Shown: positions 63,201-64,000 of the stretch, piece after piece | How positions within the stretch are numbered: the stretch's first letter is position 1 | Layout: the number at the start of each line of letters is the position of its first letter | Notes under the pieces: generated by a model | The model's input: the letters and a program-made list of their open reading frames with translations, nothing else | What the model was told of the DNA's origin: nothing | The model's database searches: none | Source: Rhinopomastus cyanomelas | Taxonomy: Eukaryota; Chordata; Aves; Bucerotiformes; Rhinopomastidae | Assembly: GCA_013400115.1 (NCBI GenBank) | Contig: VXBP01002277.1 | Span: forward strand, 186,001-250,000 | DNA length: 64,000 nucleotides | Reading direction: 5' to 3' | Translations under genes and position numbers: made by a program

Positions 63201-64000
63201 TTGCCTTTTAAATACCTCCAGGCATGGTGACTCAACCACTGCCCTGGGCAGCCTGTTCCAGTGCTTTACAACCCTCTCAGTGAAAAAAATTTTCTAGTGT
63301 CCACTCTAAACCTCCCTTGATGCAGCTTTAGGCAGTTCCCTCTAGGTAGTTTGCAAAGCTGCAGACTGCTCAGATCCTTTATGAATATTGATTGTTGTAA
63401 CGATGCCTGTTGTAGTACTTTGTTAAGCAGTGCTGGCTGCCTTGAGATGGTCAAAGGTTATTGTCTCCTCTTGGGCATGAAAGTCTCTCATAACACTGTT
63501 CTTCCAGATTGAAAGTTTACAGGCAATCAGAACAAAGAAAGAGAAGTTCAGTGATCTCCTGGGATGTCCTCGGTGTTAGGAAGGAGGCTGAGTGTGTATG
63601 TTGTGCCAGTAGGAAATAAATAACTGCCCTTCGTTTCTGGTAGAACTGAAGATAAATGTGAGGATGTTTAACTAGTGGAGTGAAATGTGATTTAATTTCA
63701 CTACACTGAGGGAACTAAGTTGTTCATTCCAAGGGACAGTGGGTGTGAGCTGAATCATAGCAGGTTCCACATAAATATGAGAAGGAACTTCTTCACAGTG
63801 AGGGTGACAGAGCACTGGAAGGGGCTGCCCGGGGGATCATGAAGTCTCCTTCTCTGGAGATGTTTAAAACCTGCCTGGATGTGTTCCTGTGTGACTTGTT
63901 CTAGGTGATCCTCCTCTGGCAGGGGATTGAACTAGATGATCTTTCGAGATCCCTTCTAATCCCTAGTGTTCTGTGATTTTGTGATATTAATTTCCGTGGA
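42152..64000 (+). CDS. GUCY1A2: GUCY1A2, 5' part of gene (exon 1 in gap, exons 2-3 visible, rest beyond window)
   Basis: The product is the alpha-2 subunit of soluble guanylate cyclase. It pairs with the haem-binding beta-1 subunit and makes cGMP in response to nitric oxide. Two exons at 52509-52570 and 55943-56064 join in frame to encode PQTIQQTLQRTLQYYEQQVI, then G-YRDAEKNFHNISNRCSH, TDCSGNEETEDVSG and ILQCTANVLG. This matches the N-terminal region ahead of the haem-NO-binding-like domain. The regulatory, coiled-coil and cyclase domains lie in later exons outside the window. The start codon is not visible. Identification rests on recognised family sequence and consistent splice phase. Confidence 0.92.
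43527..43587 (+). mobile_element. CR1 tail scrap
   Basis: GTCTTTTGAGGTCCCTTCC, AATCCCTAACCTACTGTG and three worn ATACTGTG units. Plus strand. Confidence 0.8.
44535..44671 (+). mobile_element. CR1 3' end, second tail type
   Basis: Plus strand: GATGTAGTGTTGGGGGATC, TTGGACTCGATGATCCTGAG and GTCTTTTCCAACCTGAATG. Confidence 0.9.
45047..45115 (-). mobile_element. CR1 tail fragment
   Basis: Minus strand, tail plus first 60 bp of the 3' UTR only. Confidence 0.9.
45590..46116 (-). mobile_element. CR1 fragment with open pol end
   Basis: Minus strand. The frame LERVQRGATKMMKGLEHLPD, RELGLLSLEKGKLRGDLINV and VYKYVKGGCQEDGARLCSV is open for 94 codons. The tail starts at 45590 with an extra CACAGAGT unit. 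Confidence 0.93.
46349..46496 (+). mobile_element. CR1 3' end fragment
   Basis: Plus strand from GTTGTGGAGTCTCCTCTGG to GTTCTGTGATTCTGTG. Confidence 0.92.
46648..46878 (-). mobile_element. CR1 internal fragment without tail
   Basis: Minus-strand pol end only: LLERVQYRATKMVRGVECLP, EEEGLRELGLLSLEKQRLRG and DLINV. It starts inside the element with no 3' UTR, so it was cut after insertion. Its 118-codon open frame is extended by chance flanking sequence. Confidence 0.9.
47430..47550 (+). mobile_element. CR1 3' end with internal deletion
   Basis: Plus strand. The UTR lacks the GGATGTGTTCCTGTGTGA segment and the GGACTAGATGATCTTT box, but the tail is intact. Confidence 0.88.
47836..48072 (+). mobile_element. 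CR1 3' end with ATTCTATG tail
   Basis: Plus strand from AAGGTTCCACATCAGCCTG through the UTR. The tail is CTAATGATTCTATCGTTC followed by TATGATTCTATGAT, unlike the TTCTGTG tail of most copies. It faces the minus-strand copy that begins 4 bp later. Confidence 0.92.
48077..48209 (-). mobile_element. CR1 3' end fragment
   Basis: Minus strand tail and UTR, arranged tail to tail with the preceding copy. Truncated at GGGTTTTAAATGTCTC. Confidence 0.92.
49120..49172 (+). mobile_element. CR1 tail scrap, degenerate
   Basis: GGCTAGATGATCTAATAGGC and ATCTGTAATGTCTGTGATTC. Plus strand, too short to classify. Confidence 0.65.
49372..49447 (+). mobile_element. CR1 tail fragment
   Basis: Plus strand, last 75 bp: TCCTGCTGTGCCGGCAGG, GATGATCTTTCGAGGTCCC and GGTCTGTGATTCTGTG. 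Confidence 0.92.
51955..52090 (+). mobile_element. CR1 fragment, degenerate
   Basis: Plus strand. A worn pol-end piece (GATGATAAGGGGATGGAGC) is joined to a tail (GACTAGATGATCTTTCGAGG, AATGATTCTGCTATTC) with the intervening element deleted. Confidence 0.75.
52190..52425 (+). mobile_element. Old CR1 fragment, very degenerate
   Basis: Plus strand: CAGAGAAGATAGAGCCAAGC, CAGTGGGACAATGAGAGGC, AGTTGCCTGGAGAAGTTGTG. It lies just upstream of GUCY1A2 exon 2. Confidence 0.68.
52509..52570 (+). CDS. GUCY1A2: GUCY1A2 coding exon 2
   Basis: A 62-bp exon after a TTCTGTAG acceptor and before a GTAAGT donor. It encodes PQTIQQTLQRTLQYYEQQVI and the first two bases of a glycine codon. The glutamine-rich QQTLQRTLQYYE helix is a clear GUCY1A2 signature. 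It starts in phase 0 if exon 1 ends at a codon boundary, as the alignment implies. Confidence 0.93.
52740..52815 (-). mobile_element. CR1 tail fragment
   Basis: Minus strand: TCACAGAACATTAGGGATTG and CATCTAGTCCAGTCTCC, ending at a deleted UTR. Confidence 0.9.
53053..53138 (+). mobile_element. CR1 tail fragment with ATTCTATG tail
   Basis: Plus strand: GATCCTGCTGTTGCAGGGG, GATGATCTTTCGAGGTCCC and two ATTCTATG units. Confidence 0.93.
53902..54547 (+). mobile_element. Degraded ERVL-type solo LTR
   Basis: Begins TGTTGGTGGGTTGACCTTAG and ends CACCAACACCCTATACA, about 646 bp. The order of its boxes (GGGTTGACC start, CTCTATTACCTCC, CTCCACCATGGTTCTGTATG, GACAACCAGCTTCACCATGG, GACCTTGGTATTTGCAGGGC, final CAACACC) follows the common avian ERVL LTR as I remember it. 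Heavy divergence, and no clear target duplication. No internal viral genes. Confidence 0.65.
54590..54790 (-). mobile_element. CR1 fragment, second tail type
   Basis: Minus strand: CATTCATCCAGCACTGCCAA, CACCTCCAGGGATGGTGAAT and AAATTTTTCCTAATGTGTGA. The end repeats TTCCTAATGTGT. Confidence 0.83.
55748..55850 (+). repeat. Pyrimidine tract followed by purine tract
   Basis: About 60 bp of almost pure C and T (55748-55808), ending CTACAG at 55805-55810, is followed by about 38 bp of mostly G and A. It lies 132 bp upstream of exon 3. The CTACAG looks like a splice acceptor, but exon extension from there meets a stop. Confidence 0.85.
55943..56064 (+). CDS. GUCY1A2: GUCY1A2 coding exon 3
   Basis: A 122-bp exon after TTACTCCAG and before GTATGT. 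It encodes YRDAEKNFHNISNRCSHTDC, SGNEETEDVSGILQCTANVL and the first base of the next codon. The family match is strong at both ends. The middle (SHTDCSGNEETE) is the variable part. Confidence 0.94.
57904..58290 (-). mobile_element. CR1 fragment, second tail type
   Basis: Minus strand from GGCTCATAGAATCGTTCAGG through GGGGACTCAACCACCACCC to CAGCCTCCTCTTCCTC. Confidence 0.92.
59278..59800 (-). mobile_element. CR1 fragment, second tail type, with open pol end
   Basis: Minus strand. The frame FHLEKGMLRRGLSALYSYLK, TGGNSLKLCQERFTPDIRK and NVFTERVVNHQNRL is open for 92 codons. The tail begins at 59278 with ATCATAGAATCATTTAGG. Confidence 0.92.
60045..60138 (-). mobile_element. CR1 3' end, left half of an inverted pair
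   Basis: Minus-strand tail and UTR to CAAGTCGCACAGGAATGTG, directly abutting a plus-strand CR1 3' end. Confidence 0.88.
60139..60209 (+). mobile_element. CR1 3' end, right half of an inverted pair
   Basis: Plus-strand GGCAGGGAGACTGAACTGAG, GATCTTTCAAGGTCACTTCC and GTCCTGTTATTCTATGAT. Together with the left half it forms a near-palindrome. Confidence 0.88.
61120..61572 (+). mobile_element. CR1 fragment with open pol end
   Basis: Plus strand. The frame at 61256-61486 carries GCQEDGARLCSVSSSDRTKG, QRRFHINVRRNFFRVRVTEH and FKTHLDVFLCN. It ends in the standard tail. Confidence 0.94.
62035..62085 (-). mobile_element. CR1 tail scrap
   Basis: Minus strand: CACAGTATCACAGTATTATC and AAGGTTGGAAGAGACCTC. 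Confidence 0.7.
62141..62230 (-). mobile_element. CR1 tail fragment, second tail type
   Basis: Minus strand: GATCACAGAATCATTTAGG, TTGGAAAAGACCTATAAGG. Short 3' UTR. Confidence 0.85.
62318..62396 (-). mobile_element. CR1 tail fragment
   Basis: Minus strand: AATCACAGAATCATCAGGG, near-consensus UTR, truncated at CAGCAGGATCACCT. Confidence 0.9.
62410..62505 (-). mobile_element. CR1-like tail with perfect 12-bp inverted repeat
   Basis: Minus strand: GGAATCAAAATCACTCAGGG and CCAGTTCCAACCCCCCCAGC. Arms GGTTGGAAGGAA (62428-62439) and TTCCTTCCAACC (62450-62461) form a perfect 12-bp stem with a 10-nt loop. Confidence 0.7.
62887..63052 (+). mobile_element. CR1 3' end, second tail type
   Basis: Plus strand: GGCCCTGGAATGGGCTGCCC, GTGGTTGAGTCCCCATCC and CCAGGGGTCTTTTCCATCC. 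It abuts an oppositely oriented CR1. Confidence 0.9.
63053..63109 (-). mobile_element. CR1 internal scrap interrupted by another CR1
   Basis: Minus strand: ACACTTCAAGGGATGGTGAC and TCAACCA, then cut off by the tail of the next element. Confidence 0.72.
63110..63345 (-). mobile_element. CR1 fragment, second tail type
   Basis: Minus strand from CAGAATGTCTTCAGTTGG through GCATGGTGACTCAACCACTG to the worn pol end at GATGCAGCTTTAGGCAG. Confidence 0.87.
63730..63983 (+). mobile_element. CR1 3' end fragment
   Basis: Plus strand from GGTTCCACATAAATATGAG through the UTR to GTTCTGTGATTTTGTGAT. 5'-truncated within the pol end. Confidence 0.93.

Larger units (their letters stand above)
56065..64000 (+). 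other. GUCY1A2: GUCY1A2 intron 3 (continues past window)
   Basis: No further coding exon was found to position 64000. CR1 copies are listed separately. The stretches 56065-57900, 58295-59275, 60210-61115, 61575-62030, 62510-62885 and 63350-63725 contain nothing that I can name. Confidence 0.75.

Noticed and set aside
1..64000. tRNA, rRNA, CRISPR or bacterial operon features
   Set aside because: Nothing resembling these was seen. Apparent regular repeats are dispersed CR1 copies in both orientations, not a spaced array.

Overview
The window is vertebrate nuclear DNA and almost certainly avian. The strongest sign is the roughly sixty 5'-truncated CR1 LINE copies carrying the bird-type 3' end, in both orientations. 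By my estimate they cover about a quarter of the 64 kb. There are no operons, Shine-Dalgarno sites or bacterial mobile elements. The window holds short exons with GT-AG introns, two CpG islands, CR1 elements and two solo retroviral LTRs. CR1 this dense is well above the few percent usual in chicken or songbirds. It resembles the CR1-rich genomes reported for woodpeckers and their relatives, but that lineage guess is inference.

Left part (1-16.2 kb): the 5' portion of CWF19L2, a late-stage spliceosome and lariat-turnover factor, runs on the minus strand. Eight coding exons are visible, from the ATG at 16141 down to an exon that runs off the left edge. All joins are in frame, giving about 374 codons, some 40 percent of the usual protein. 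The C-terminal CwfJ domains lie outside. Its promoter sits in a small CpG island at 15.85-16.46 kb. The introns carry CR1 copies and a 761-bp solo LTR with a 4-bp target duplication.

Middle (16.5-41.5 kb): intergenic sequence. It is mostly CR1 fragments in unassigned DNA. It also has a decayed array of about 200-bp tandem units (20.9-21.8 kb), a local duplication (22.15-22.83 kb), a near-identical repeat separated by a single N (28.26-28.59 kb) that looks like an assembly artefact, and one unidentified interrupted reading frame (34.2-34.8 kb, minus strand).

Right part (41.5-64 kb): the 5' portion of GUCY1A2, the alpha-2 subunit of nitric-oxide-sensitive guanylate cyclase, runs on the plus strand. 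A strong CpG island at 41.54-42.44 kb marks the promoter. The expected first coding exon is not in the readable sequence and most likely lies in the 50-N gap at 42152-42201. Exons 2 and 3 (52509-52570, 55943-56064) are clear and join in frame. The rest of the window is intron 3.

The two genes are arranged head to head about 26 kb apart and have no direct functional link. I found no convincing undescribed system. The most informative oddities are the gap over GUCY1A2 exon 1, the N-separated duplication, the decayed tandem-unit locus, the gene orientation compared with what I recall for human, and the CR1 load with its nested and inverted copies.
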